A stretch of DNA of 64,000 nt from a bacterium 1XD42-76 (GTDB taxonomy: Bacteria; Bacillota; Clostridia; Lachnospirales; Lachnospiraceae), in the NCBI GenBank assembly GCA_009917545.1, contig QZDW01000001.1, positions 124,001-188,000 of the forward strand, read 5' to 3'. A program made the position numbers and the translations under genes. Numbering within the stretch: the first letter of the stretch is position 1; every line of letters begins with the position of its first letter. Of this stretch, positions 44,118-52,266 are shown one piece after another. The notes beneath the pieces were generated by a model. That model was not told where the DNA came from, ran no database searches, and saw nothing but the letters and a program-made list of their open reading frames with translations.

Positions 44118-44642
44118 TTACGACAAAGGCTTTTTATTCTGCACCTCCATTTCGCAGACCCCATACATTTTTCCTTTGTATTCCATATACCCGGGCACAT
44201 ACTCCTTCTGCACAAATCCCAGAGATTCATAGCAGTGTCTGGCACGCTCGTTTTCAGAAAACACTCCCAGCGTAACCCGTTCCATGCCAAGGATATCAAA
44301 AGCAAATGCAAGAGCCTGCGAGAGCATCTCCCTGCCAATCCCTTTCCCACGCAGTCCAGGTTTAATAACAACAAATCCAAAACGAATCGTATTTGCCGCA
44401 TAATCCGCCAGACGCATGAGCAGATGGCCAGCAGGTTCTCCCTGTCTGTCCAGGGCTGTCATCATCCAGCCATCCTCATTTTGCAGCCCCCAGACTTCAA
44501 AATATCCATCCAACTGCTCAATCGTCAGCGGATAGGAAAATTTTCCTGCACTCCATTCCATAAAGACTTCTTCCTCTGTATGCTCCCACCACTCCACAAG
44601 TTTCCAGGCATCCGAAGGTTTGTAAGGTCTCAAGCGAATCAT
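44118..44642 (-). CDS. GNAT family N-acetyltransferase in the valS operon
   Basis: 174 residues. The acetyl-CoA site is seen in VVIKPGLRGKGIGREMLSQA (RxxGxG/A); the fold ends with ERARHCYESLGFVQKEYVPG, usual for the RimJ/RimL-like branch. Start MIRLRPYKPSDAWKLVEWWE has AAAGGGGAAAAA upstream; a much longer frame upstream runs into the T-box and is not used. It is the first gene after the T-box leader, so it should respond to uncharged tRNA together with valS. Substrate unknown. Confidence 0.88.
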   Translation of the reverse strand: MIRLRPYKPSDAWKLVEWWEHTEEEVFMEWSAGKFSYPLTIEQLDGYFEVWGLQNEDGWMMTALDRQGEPAGHLLMRLADYAANTIRFGFVVIKPGLRGKGIGREMLSQALAFAFDILGMERVTLGVFSENERARHCYESLGFVQKEYVPGYMEYKGKMYGVCEMEVQNKKPLS

Positions 44643-44783
44643 TTTTTCCCCTTTCTTTTCAACGCAAATTTTCTGCCCACTGCAATTCTTTTTTGCATAT
44701 CCAGGTATCAAAAATCCGTTTACAAAGACACTCCTAATACTTAAAGAATTCTCTGTCTCCACCAGGTTGTGCAGATAATAAAA

Positions 44784-45040
44784 GCCCTTTGCATACAGAA
44801 TCGTATACAAAGGGCGAACTGCCGCGTTACCACCTTCATTCACTGCCTCCGCAAAGGAACAACAGCCTCATTATGGTTTTTAACAGGAACCACCCGGAAA
44901 CAGCTACCTTATTTCACCATTCCAGCTCCAAAGCCACCTTCCGCTTTCCGCATTCCCGAAACCGCCTTTCAGCCAGGGACAGTTCTCTCTGTCGGTGCAA
45001 AAAACATACTCCTCTTCTTCACAGCCTTTTTATTTTTGTA
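44784..45040 (-). ncRNA. T-box riboswitch leader of the GNAT-valS operon
   Basis: The T-box AAGGTGGTAACGCGG lies at 44822-44836 on the minus strand. It is followed by a terminator hairpin at 44784-44815 (arms GCCCTTTGTATAC... and ...TGCAAAGGGC) and TTTTATT. Upstream lies about 200 bp of leader that can hold stem I. The gene downstream predicts a valine specifier; I did not fix its position. Confidence 0.9.
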
Positions 45041-45043
45041 TAT

Positions 45044-45072
45044 ACTATATTCGAAACATCCTGTCTTGTCAA
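45044..45072 (-). promoter_or_regulatory. Promoter of the GNAT-valS T-box leader
   Basis: Minus strand TTGACA (45067-45072) and TATAGT (45044-45049), spacer 17 bp. Strong consensus match just before the T-box leader. Confidence 0.8.
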
Positions 45073-45205
45073 GGGATTTTTATTACGATTCAAAGTTTTT
45101 TAACATATTTTCCCATTCTCCCTTGACGTTTTCCCGATTTTATGATAAAATTGGGCCAAGAGAAGGGGGTTTAAGGGGGATTTTTCGCAGGACTCCGACT
45201 CCTTT

Positions 45206-46018
45206 TCAGATCATCTTCCTGTATTCCAGTTTCCATTGGTTTACAATCTCCGTTGCTCTCGAAAGCCGTTTCAGCGGATCCTGCTCAAACACCTGGCGCA
45301 TATCTGTTACAGCCTTTTCCTGTTTCGCCGCTTCCAGATTTTCCCGAAGCTCTTCCTCCCAAATCTTTTTGTTCTCCTCCGTCATCTTTTCCTGATAGCG
45401 TTCCTTTACTGTCAACTCAGGCTGCCTGCAGGTCAGAAAATACATCCGTTTGATATATTCCTCTTTCCCATCTTCACTCCAGGCGCAGTCATATGCATGC
45501 ATCGCCTTCTGATAGCAGAAAAGCTTCGTATAACAGGCTGCAATGTTGTTCCAGAGTTTTCCTTTCAGCTCTGATGTAAGCTCAGGCGCGTGCGCTGGTT
45601 CCAGAAGCTTTTCATAAACAGACAGCGCTTTTCCATACAAATGCAGTTCATAATAATAATCGCCCCTGCGCTTCTCATACTCAGCAGGAGGAAGTTTTCT
45701 GAGCGCTGTCACTTCCTGACGGTATCTTGCCTGTTCCTGCTGGCTGTAGAAAGCACAGTCCTGCAGAATCAGAAAAAGCAGTTCATCTGATACCTTCCGG
45801 TTCTCCATCCATTTTGTCAGACGGTCTGCCAGAAATGGCATCCGCAGTTCATCACGGATAAAGTTAATCAAGCGTCCGCAGATAAACCCCTCCATCACAA
45901 GCAATGGATAATGATAGATCACATAGCAAAGCTCCTGGGAAGAATAAAGATGAATCCCCAGTTCTTCCAGCGGATAAGGAACCGTAACCGGTTCCTGCCT
46001 GCACAGGATCAGACTCAT
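45206..46018 (-). CDS. Helical-repeat protein of the DUF5716/DUF5717 cassette
   Basis: 270 residues, mostly helical, no signal or membrane segment. It begins SLILCRQEPVTVPYPLEELG and has TPR-like stretches (RGDYYYELHLYGKALSVYEK, and NNIAACYTKLFCYQKAMHAY), then a charged coiled-coil tail. Its start overlaps the end of the DUF5716 gene by 4 bp (ATGA), so it is the third gene of a coupled operon. Function unknown; the repeats suggest protein contacts with its two partners. Confidence 0.75.
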   Translation of the reverse strand: MSLILCRQEPVTVPYPLEELGIHLYSSQELCYVIYHYPLLVMEGFICGRLINFIRDELRMPFLADRLTKWMENRKVSDELLFLILQDCAFYSQQEQARYRQEVTALRKLPPAEYEKRRGDYYYELHLYGKALSVYEKLLEPAHAPELTSELKGKLWNNIAACYTKLFCYQKAMHAYDCAWSEDGKEEYIKRMYFLTCRQPELTVKERYQEKMTEENKKIWEEELRENLEAAKQEKAVTDMRQVFEQDPLKRLSRATEIVNQWKLEYRKMI

Positions 46019-47241
46019 ATCATAACCTCCTGCCTGACAGAGGCGTCTGTTCTCGGAAACAATTCTCCAAATCCTCTGTCCACAATCTTAATGACCATCG
46101 TTTTTTCATCCAGAAAGCCGAGTGCAATTCGAATCCTGGACGCTTTATCCGGCCGGCTGGGAAAGCCCTCCAGCGGAATCCGCACCAGCCGTTTTTGCTT
46201 AGGTTCCTGCTCCGGTACAATGGTAAATTCCACATAGTCCTGTCCGTCAAGAATCACTTCCAAAACACTCCTGGCCTCATACCAGCTCTCTCCTGCCTGA
46301 ATCAAAGGTGTCTGAACCTTAACCCCGCGCCGCAAAACCTCTATTGTAACAGTTGATTTTATTTTTCCCTCGCAGAGGCATACGAACGGCACAGATGTTT
46401 TCTCGTGGAGATAATCCTCTGCCTTTAAAGCAGCCCCCCTGGCAAATAGAGCAGGCTCTGCAAATACACGCCTGCGATTGCATACCTGCTTCATAAAACC
46501 CGGCGCCCAGTCAGTTTTCGCAAACCCTTTTCCCGCCAGAAAAACAGAGGAAAAGAGTTTTTTCTTCATAAACCGGTCTGCACAGGCGCACAGAATCCGG
46601 TCTGCCATCCTGGCGCCCGGAGCCGTATCAAGCACATTGAGACTAAAGCTTTCTTCCAATTCCTCATATTCTGCCCAGGCCGTAATCCTGCGTGCATTGC
46701 GGCTGACCTTAAGCTCATAATAACGTAGATCCTCGTCCGACAGGGAAAACATACCCACCTGTCCGCCCCAGATATCACGGCGCTGGCTTAAAACATAGTA
46801 GACAAAACATTCTGTATGACCAGTGATGTGAAGCCTGTCCTCCGAAACCCCCAAAGCTCCGGCGCATGTTACAAGTCCGTCCAGGATTCTCATTTCCATG
46901 TTGTTTACAGCGATCACAAGCTGGCAGATCTCCCCGTTTCCGCATTCTTCCGTAATCATAGTAAGAAGTTTTTCGAGGAAAATACCAAGAAGCTCCATTC
47001 CTCTGTATTTTACCCCCTGGATCGTCGCTGTCCCATCCTTGGCTGTCAGACTTAACAGCTTGTCTACAATCACACCCTCACCAAGCAGCGTATAACGATA
47101 GGCATCTTCACCAATATGCCATTCTTCCGCACTCTTTTTCCGACAGATGACAGTAGGAAGCGACCAGGCTGTTTCCCTGCCGACTACAGCTGCCTGGGTA
47201 TACACATCGCACAAATCAATTCCAATCATAAGTTTTTCCAT
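46015..47241 (-). CDS. DUF5716-like Hsp70/actin-fold protein
   Basis: 408 residues. MIGIDLCDVYTQAAVVGRET recalls the phosphate-1 loop of the Hsp70/actin/MreB ATPase fold (Hsp70 has GIDLGTT). A second ATPase-like half follows (VIAVNNMEMRILDGLVTCAG, and VFLAGKGFAK as a possible adenosine loop). The last 120 residues look like a beta-rich binding domain (SVLEVILDGQDYVEFTIVPE), echoing Hsp70 substrate domains. It belongs to a family I know as DUF5716. GTGGAGGCACAATT precedes the ATG. It follows the DUF5717 gene by 16 bp. Confidence 0.75.
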   Translation of the reverse strand: MEKLMIGIDLCDVYTQAAVVGRETAWSLPTVICRKKSAEEWHIGEDAYRYTLLGEGVIVDKLLSLTAKDGTATIQGVKYRGMELLGIFLEKLLTMITEECGNGEICQLVIAVNNMEMRILDGLVTCAGALGVSEDRLHITGHTECFVYYVLSQRRDIWGGQVGMFSLSDEDLRYYELKVSRNARRITAWAEYEELEESFSLNVLDTAPGARMADRILCACADRFMKKKLFSSVFLAGKGFAKTDWAPGFMKQVCNRRRVFAEPALFARGAALKAEDYLHEKTSVPFVCLCEGKIKSTVTIEVLRRGVKVQTPLIQAGESWYEARSVLEVILDGQDYVEFTIVPEQEPKQKRLVRIPLEGFPSRPDKASRIRIALGFLDEKTMVIKIVDRGFGELFPRTDASVRQEVMI

Positions 47242-47257
47242 AATTGTGCCTCCACTA

Positions 47258-50200
47258 TCATGCTAACGGAAACAGGCGTTCCACTGTCAGGTCATCCGTC
47301 ACGTATTTCACCATGCTCTCCCTGAGCTTTTCATCATCCTTAATCCCCAGATACAGATTCATGGAATTCAGGCAGGAGAAACGGCTCTGTTTATCCCCTG
47401 CCGGCGCCTCTGTGCAGGCAATATCACCCGAAGCCATCTTTATCAGCTCATTATCCTCATCTGCCTCATAGACTTCATATTCCATGATCTCGCCCTCGAA
47501 AAGCACTTTCTGGCGCACATAGATCCCTTTATAGATCATGCGCATTTCTTCCTCGTGGAACTCTTCGTCATCCGGAAGGACGCGTACCATCAGAACCGGA
47601 CGTTTCGAAGCACTCCCATGATATTCAATTATTTCTTTATCCAAAATATCGCCGGGAATTTCTGCTGTCTCTGCCAGATTTTTAAAATAGGAAAACACCA
47701 TCCCCTGCTCTAAGAGCAATTCAACCAAACGTCCGCAGAGCGTTTTTTGTTCTTCCTCCAGGGTAGGAATACCAGAGTAAAATTTTGTCAGCGCCATCAG
47801 ATAGATCTCCGGAACTTTGCGGAGATCCCCGCTCTGTCCGACTGCACTCTCCAGATAAGCAAAGACCCGGTCTCCCGGAACCTCATCACGCAGAAAATAT
47901 CCCACACATTTCACGGTAAAATAGGCTTTCACAAGAAGCTCGCCCGTTTTTTTTCTCTTGGCATAGAAATCAAATACACGATCCAGATACTGAGCGTTAC
48001 CTGTAAACAGAAGCTGCGCCAGAAGACGTTCTTCCAGGTCATATGTCTCCACACGTGCACGCACAGCACGCACCAGGATCCGGTACATCTGCCGGTTCGT
48101 GCCATTAAAACACCGGCACAAAAAGTCAAGAATTTTCTTATCTCCCTGTCCGGCCTCAAAAACCTGCTGCGCCAGTGAAAGAAGCAAGGGATCCCCATCA
48201 TACCCCTTCTGCCCCAGAAGCCGGCTTAAGAGCCCGGCGATCTGCTCAATTTTGACTTCTTCCGCTCCAAAGTCTTTTATGATCCGGTAGCCCTCCCGAA
48301 CATGATTCTGGCTGATTAATGTCTCACAGACATCTGCCCGTTCCTCTCTTGTGAGCTCTTTTTTATTCAAACGGAGAAGATAGGCGCTCCCCTCCTCTGC
48401 TGTGACACTGTCTTTGCCATCTATCTGCGATCTGTAAAAAGTAATAATTTTAGTCAGCATTTTCTGCTGATACAGAGGTTTTAGTGGAAGCTCTTCCAGC
48501 GCGTGCTGCAACACCAGTACATCATCCGAAGAAAGCTCTTCTTGTTCCATGATCTGAATACAGGCGCGCATGCGCAGCATTGGATGCTGCGGATACATCT
48601 CGAAGCACCGCTCCTCGAGATCTTTTTCGGCCAGAGCCTGCTCCCTGGTATAGGAAACATCCATATAACGGTTTCCAAATGCATCCTGGAAAAGAATCAC
48701 ACTGTCCTCAAAAAACAAAGGCACATACGCCACTCCGCCGTTTAACGGATAAGCGTCCTCACCTGTCATCATCTCATTGCAGACCACCACATATTTCATG
48801 GCCGAATCCGCGCATGTAATACAGCTCGAACGCAGCACGGCAGGGAGCACCTTCGCCACCTGTTCGTCAATGATATCGCGGTAAATCATATGCTTATATA
48901 TGACGGCAAGCTGGCTGCTGATTCGTGACTGAAAGAGCTGTTCCATTGTAAATTTTTCCATTTCGCGCTCATAAGTCCGGTAAAGTGCATCCTGAGAGTC
49001 GAGATGGAGAAGAATATTCTGATAGAGTGCAGCGCGGCTTTTGCGGTCAAGCTGGCTGTGCTCATATGAGAAATATAAAAGCACCTGCCTGGGCAGCATG
49101 GTATCGTACTGCTCCGGCAGAGAATAAAGATAATACTCATACAGCCGTGTCAGGCTGATCTCTTCCTCCACAGCCTTTTGATACCATAAAAAGCAGTCCT
49201 TTGACCGGCAGTTCCCTTTGATTAAAAGACCGCAGACCGCGCCCAAAAGCTCCTTTGACGGATATTGTTCATAAAGAGAGGAAAGGATGCGGTAATATAT
49301 CTGGTGAAAAAACTTTGCGCCTGAAGCCAGAGCAGCGATTTTCCCAGCCAGCTCCTTTCCCACTGTGCCGTGCCGTGCTCCATACAACAGGACATGAAGT
49401 TCAAAATCGTCAACAGACCTTATAAGATCCGGATTCTGTTCGAACAGCTTTAACGCTTCAATGTAAAGAAACGGGCTGCAGCATCCACTGTCAAACTGGC
49501 TTTTAAAGGTCTCGTACAGCGCCTCTTCTTCATGGAAAAGTTCCGGCTCCAACTTAAGAAGAAGCAGATACAGATAGAAACGTTTTCTCCTTCCGTCTGT
49601 TTTCTTCCTGAGAAGTCTCAACAGAGATTCCTTTTTCTCTTCGTCTGGCGCTGTCCGGTACTGCAGATACTGATAATAACAGTACAATGTACCAAAACGG
49701 TCCCTGACAGCCAAAAGCTCATCCCGGCATTCGTCAAGGCTCAGAGAGGCCTGATCGGCTCTCCCCGCTTCAAGACTCGTCTCTGCCTGCAGGAGTGTAA
49801 GCAACAGAGAGCTGCCATGTGCCCCGCGGATGGCGTCAAGTTCCTTCTGGATCTTACTTAACAGCTCCGCCTTGCTGTCTCCTGCACTCTCATATGCCTC
49901 ACGCAGTTTCAGATACCGGCAGATACCGGCCTTACTGATCTCATGCTCCCGTCCGGTAATATCCACTGTCGTATCTCCCATTGCCTCAATGGAGATTCTC
50001 GTATCACCGTGGACTGTCATCAGGCAGATCGCGCCCAGATTTTTCCCTTTGTGCATACGCTCAGGATGAATCTTAAAACGTAACTCAAAACGGCCGTCCT
50101 CAAAATCAGACTGCGTAATCATTTTTTTGGACAGCTCAATAAATTCTCCGTCAGCCCGTACTTCAATGGAAAGATAGCCCCAGGTATTTTTCTTTAAAAC

Positions 50201-50839
50201 AACTTTATCACTTATGACATCTGTCAGATTTTCATAACTCTTTCTTGCAGTGGAGAGCGTGAGCTCGACCGGCTCCTTTACTCCCAGGGCGAGAAAAAAT
50301 TCCTCCAGTGCATTTTGACGGTTCCCGTGTCCGCGAAGCCCCTCGTAAACAGCTCTGACATGCATATCCTGCAGGAACGGAGCTTCTGTAAAATCGCGGT
50401 ATTCCATCAGGCGCAGAGCCATCTCCATATCCTTCCGGGCCAGGCCGGCGTAGTCCTCCACAGTCTTTAAGGTGGTAAGCACACGAACGGAACCTGTCAT
50501 CTCCACAAGGAAAAGAAAAGGAACCTCAAACTCTCCGCCGTTTGTAACCAGGCTGACAGAACCCTCGATCATATCCCCGTTCTCGCACCACGAGGTATCA
50601 ATCTCATAGGCAATATGGTTTCTAAGCCCTCCGAAAGCAGCAGTCAGGATCCTCACGCGGGGATGGCTGGAATAAGCCAGTCCTTTTATGTAAAGATTAT
50701 TTCCGCTCGATACAAAAAGCTCTCTCTTGTATATCGTATGATTGGACAGTGTTTCCTCCACTCTGGCAGGAGAAATCACAGGTTTTGGCAGTTCTGCATC
50801 CACAATTCCCCTTGCCAGACGGTTAATCCGTTCTTTCAT
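47258..50839 (-). CDS. DUF5717-like giant helical protein
   Basis: 1193 residues, the largest gene in the window. The N-terminal 300 residues are beta-rich (LFVSSGNNLYIKGLAYSSHP; GDMIEGSVSLVTNGGEFEVP), like an Ig or alpha-mannosidase-type domain. The remaining 900 or so are helical repeats with TPR-like spacing, and a short beta segment ends the chain (YKGIYVRQKVLFEGEIMEYE). No signal peptide, helix anchor or enzyme motif. It matches what I know as DUF5717. First gene of the three-gene operon; TAAGGTGATTATTT precedes the ATG. Role unknown. Confidence 0.75.
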   Translation of the reverse strand: MKERINRLARGIVDAELPKPVISPARVEETLSNHTIYKRELFVSSGNNLYIKGLAYSSHPRVRILTAAFGGLRNHIAYEIDTSWCENGDMIEGSVSLVTNGGEFEVPFLFLVEMTGSVRVLTTLKTVEDYAGLARKDMEMALRLMEYRDFTEAPFLQDMHVRAVYEGLRGHGNRQNALEEFFLALGVKEPVELTLSTARKSYENLTDVISDKVVLKKNTWGYLSIEVRADGEFIELSKKMITQSDFEDGRFELRFKIHPERMHKGKNLGAICLMTVHGDTRISIEAMGDTTVDITGREHEISKAGICRYLKLREAYESAGDSKAELLSKIQKELDAIRGAHGSSLLLTLLQAETSLEAGRADQASLSLDECRDELLAVRDRFGTLYCYYQYLQYRTAPDEEKKESLLRLLRKKTDGRRKRFYLYLLLLKLEPELFHEEEALYETFKSQFDSGCCSPFLYIEALKLFEQNPDLIRSVDDFELHVLLYGARHGTVGKELAGKIAALASGAKFFHQIYYRILSSLYEQYPSKELLGAVCGLLIKGNCRSKDCFLWYQKAVEEEISLTRLYEYYLYSLPEQYDTMLPRQVLLYFSYEHSQLDRKSRAALYQNILLHLDSQDALYRTYEREMEKFTMEQLFQSRISSQLAVIYKHMIYRDIIDEQVAKVLPAVLRSSCITCADSAMKYVVVCNEMMTGEDAYPLNGGVAYVPLFFEDSVILFQDAFGNRYMDVSYTREQALAEKDLEERCFEMYPQHPMLRMRACIQIMEQEELSSDDVLVLQHALEELPLKPLYQQKMLTKIITFYRSQIDGKDSVTAEEGSAYLLRLNKKELTREERADVCETLISQNHVREGYRIIKDFGAEEVKIEQIAGLLSRLLGQKGYDGDPLLLSLAQQVFEAGQGDKKILDFLCRCFNGTNRQMYRILVRAVRARVETYDLEERLLAQLLFTGNAQYLDRVFDFYAKRKKTGELLVKAYFTVKCVGYFLRDEVPGDRVFAYLESAVGQSGDLRKVPEIYLMALTKFYSGIPTLEEEQKTLCGRLVELLLEQGMVFSYFKNLAETAEIPGDILDKEIIEYHGSASKRPVLMVRVLPDDEEFHEEEMRMIYKGIYVRQKVLFEGEIMEYEVYEADEDNELIKMASGDIACTEAPAGDKQSRFSCLNSMNLYLGIKDDEKLRESMVKYVTDDLTVERLFPLA

Positions 50840-50927
50840 AAATAATCACCTTAAACTATCATATCACATTTTTTCCCTGAGTACACTACAATTTTCGACT
50901 AAATTCTCTTCAAAACAGAAAAAAGGC

Positions 50928-50956
50928 TTGAATCCCTGTAAGGAAACCTGTAAAAT
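50928..50956 (+). promoter_or_regulatory. Promoter of the DUF4364 gene
   Basis: TTGAAT (50928-50933) and TAAAAT (50951-50956), spacer 17 bp, 45 bp before the ATG. It lies in the 160-bp divergent gap with the DUF5717 gene. Confidence 0.6.
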
Positions 50957-51001
50957 AGAAATACAATATTTTTAAATGTCTCATACTAAAGGAGCCTTGC
51001 T

Positions 51002-51523
51002 ATGTTATCGGACCCGATTACTCTCTATAAGCTTATGATCCTGTACATGCTCAATCATGTCAATTTTCCGCTGACAAACTCACAGCTTACAGACTTTTTC
51101 CTGTCACACGAATACACAACGTATTTCACGCTCCAGCAGGCCTTAAACGAGCTTTTGGAGGCCGGGCTTATCCATATGGAATCCATCCACAATTCCTCGC
51201 GCTATGAGATTACAAAGGAAGGAGAGGACACGCTCTCCTTTTTCGGCAATAATATTTCTTCTGCTATCATCGCGGATATTGACACGTATCTGAAAGAAAA
51301 TAAATTCCGTCTGCGAAGCGAGGTTGGCGTCATTGCCGACTACCACAAATCCGGCAGCCGCGATTACACGGTACACTGCGAGGTCCGTGAGGGAAAGGCT
51401 GTCCTGATCGGCCTCGATATTTCTGTCCCCGATAAGGAACAGGCTGAGATCATGTGCAGCCACTGGAACGACCGCAGCCAGGAAATCTATTCCTATGTCA
51501 TGAAAACGCTCATGAAGGCCTGA
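51002..51523 (+). CDS. DUF4364 family protein, winged-helix-like
   Basis: 173 residues. The first 80 look like a winged helix-turn-helix (LTNSQLTDFFLSHEYTTYFT; SSRYEITKEGEDTLSFF), like PadR-type or related DNA-binding domains. The rest is a mixed domain ending WNDRSQEIYSYVMKTLMK. I know the family as DUF4364, with no established function. It is a single plus-strand gene, divergent from the DUF5716/5717 operon and so possibly its regulator. CTAAAGGAGCCTTGCT precedes the ATG. Confidence 0.8.
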   Translation: MLSDPITLYKLMILYMLNHVNFPLTNSQLTDFFLSHEYTTYFTLQQALNELLEAGLIHMESIHNSSRYEITKEGEDTLSFFGNNISSAIIADIDTYLKENKFRLRSEVGVIADYHKSGSRDYTVHCEVREGKAVLIGLDISVPDKEQAEIMCSHWNDRSQEIYSYVMKTLMKA

Positions 51524-51556
51524 TGCATAAAAGGGAACAGAAATGTGCGTCTCTCG

Positions 51557-52180
51557 TTAGAGCGTTTCTGTTTCAACGGGAGCCTCACTCTCCAAAGTAT
51601 CCGCACAGGCCTCTACATAAGCCCAGATCTCGTCCCGCCCCTGCTTCGTCAGGGCGGAAAATGGAATGATTCGGTCGTCTTTTTCCATTGCCAGCGTCCT
51701 GCGAATCAGCTTTAGCTGCTTATCTGTCTGGCTGCGGTTGATTTTATCGAGCTTTGTTGCAATAATCACTGGCCGAAAGCCGTGATACACGATCCAGTCA
51801 TACATTGTCTTATCATTTTGAGACGGCTCATGCCGGATATCAATTAACAGGAACACACATTTTAACATGTGGGAACTGTGCAGATACCGCTCCACCATTT
51901 TTCCCCACTTTTCTTTTTCCGACACCGCCGCCCGGGTATATCCATACCCGGGCAAATCTACGTAATAAAGCTCGCCGTTGATGTTATAGAAATTAATTGT
52001 CTGAGTCTTTCCCGGCTGGGACGAAGTCCTCGCCAGCGCCTTGCGGTTCATTAAAGCATTGATTAACGATGATTTCCCGACATTTGATTTCCCGGCAAAG
52101 GCGAATTCCGGCAGTGTATTATCCGGCAGGGTGCTGGTGACGCCGCAGACAGTTTCCAGATTTACATTTTTTATTACCAT
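51557..52180 (-). CDS. engB: Ribosome biogenesis GTPase EngB (YsxC)
   Basis: TRAFAC-class GTPase needed for 50S subunit assembly. 207 residues. GTPase motifs are complete: GKSNVGKSSLI (G1), a Thr region with GKTQTINFYN (G2), DLPGYGYTRA (G3), TKLDKI (G4) and PFSALTKQG (G5). GGAGGTTGAACT precedes the ATG. It lies 86 bp after lon on the same strand, a common arrangement with lon and clpX in Firmicutes. Confidence 0.95.
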   Translation of the reverse strand: MVIKNVNLETVCGVTSTLPDNTLPEFAFAGKSNVGKSSLINALMNRKALARTSSQPGKTQTINFYNINGELYYVDLPGYGYTRAAVSEKEKWGKMVERYLHSSHMLKCVFLLIDIRHEPSQNDKTMYDWIVYHGFRPVIIATKLDKINRSQTDKQLKLIRRTLAMEKDDRIIPFSALTKQGRDEIWAYVEACADTLESEAPVETETL

Positions 52181-52266
52181 AGTTCAACCTCCGACTCGTT
52201 TGCTCTCATGTGCGCAGATCATGGCGTATGAAAGCGCCGTCTGGCAGGCATTTGCCGTCAGACGCC

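Noticed and set aside
52184-52266. GC-rich inverted repeat between lon and engB as a member of the structured repeat family
   Set aside because: It shares only GTCTG/CAGAC-type pairing and not the TTACTATGAAAGT start or other conserved parts of the family.
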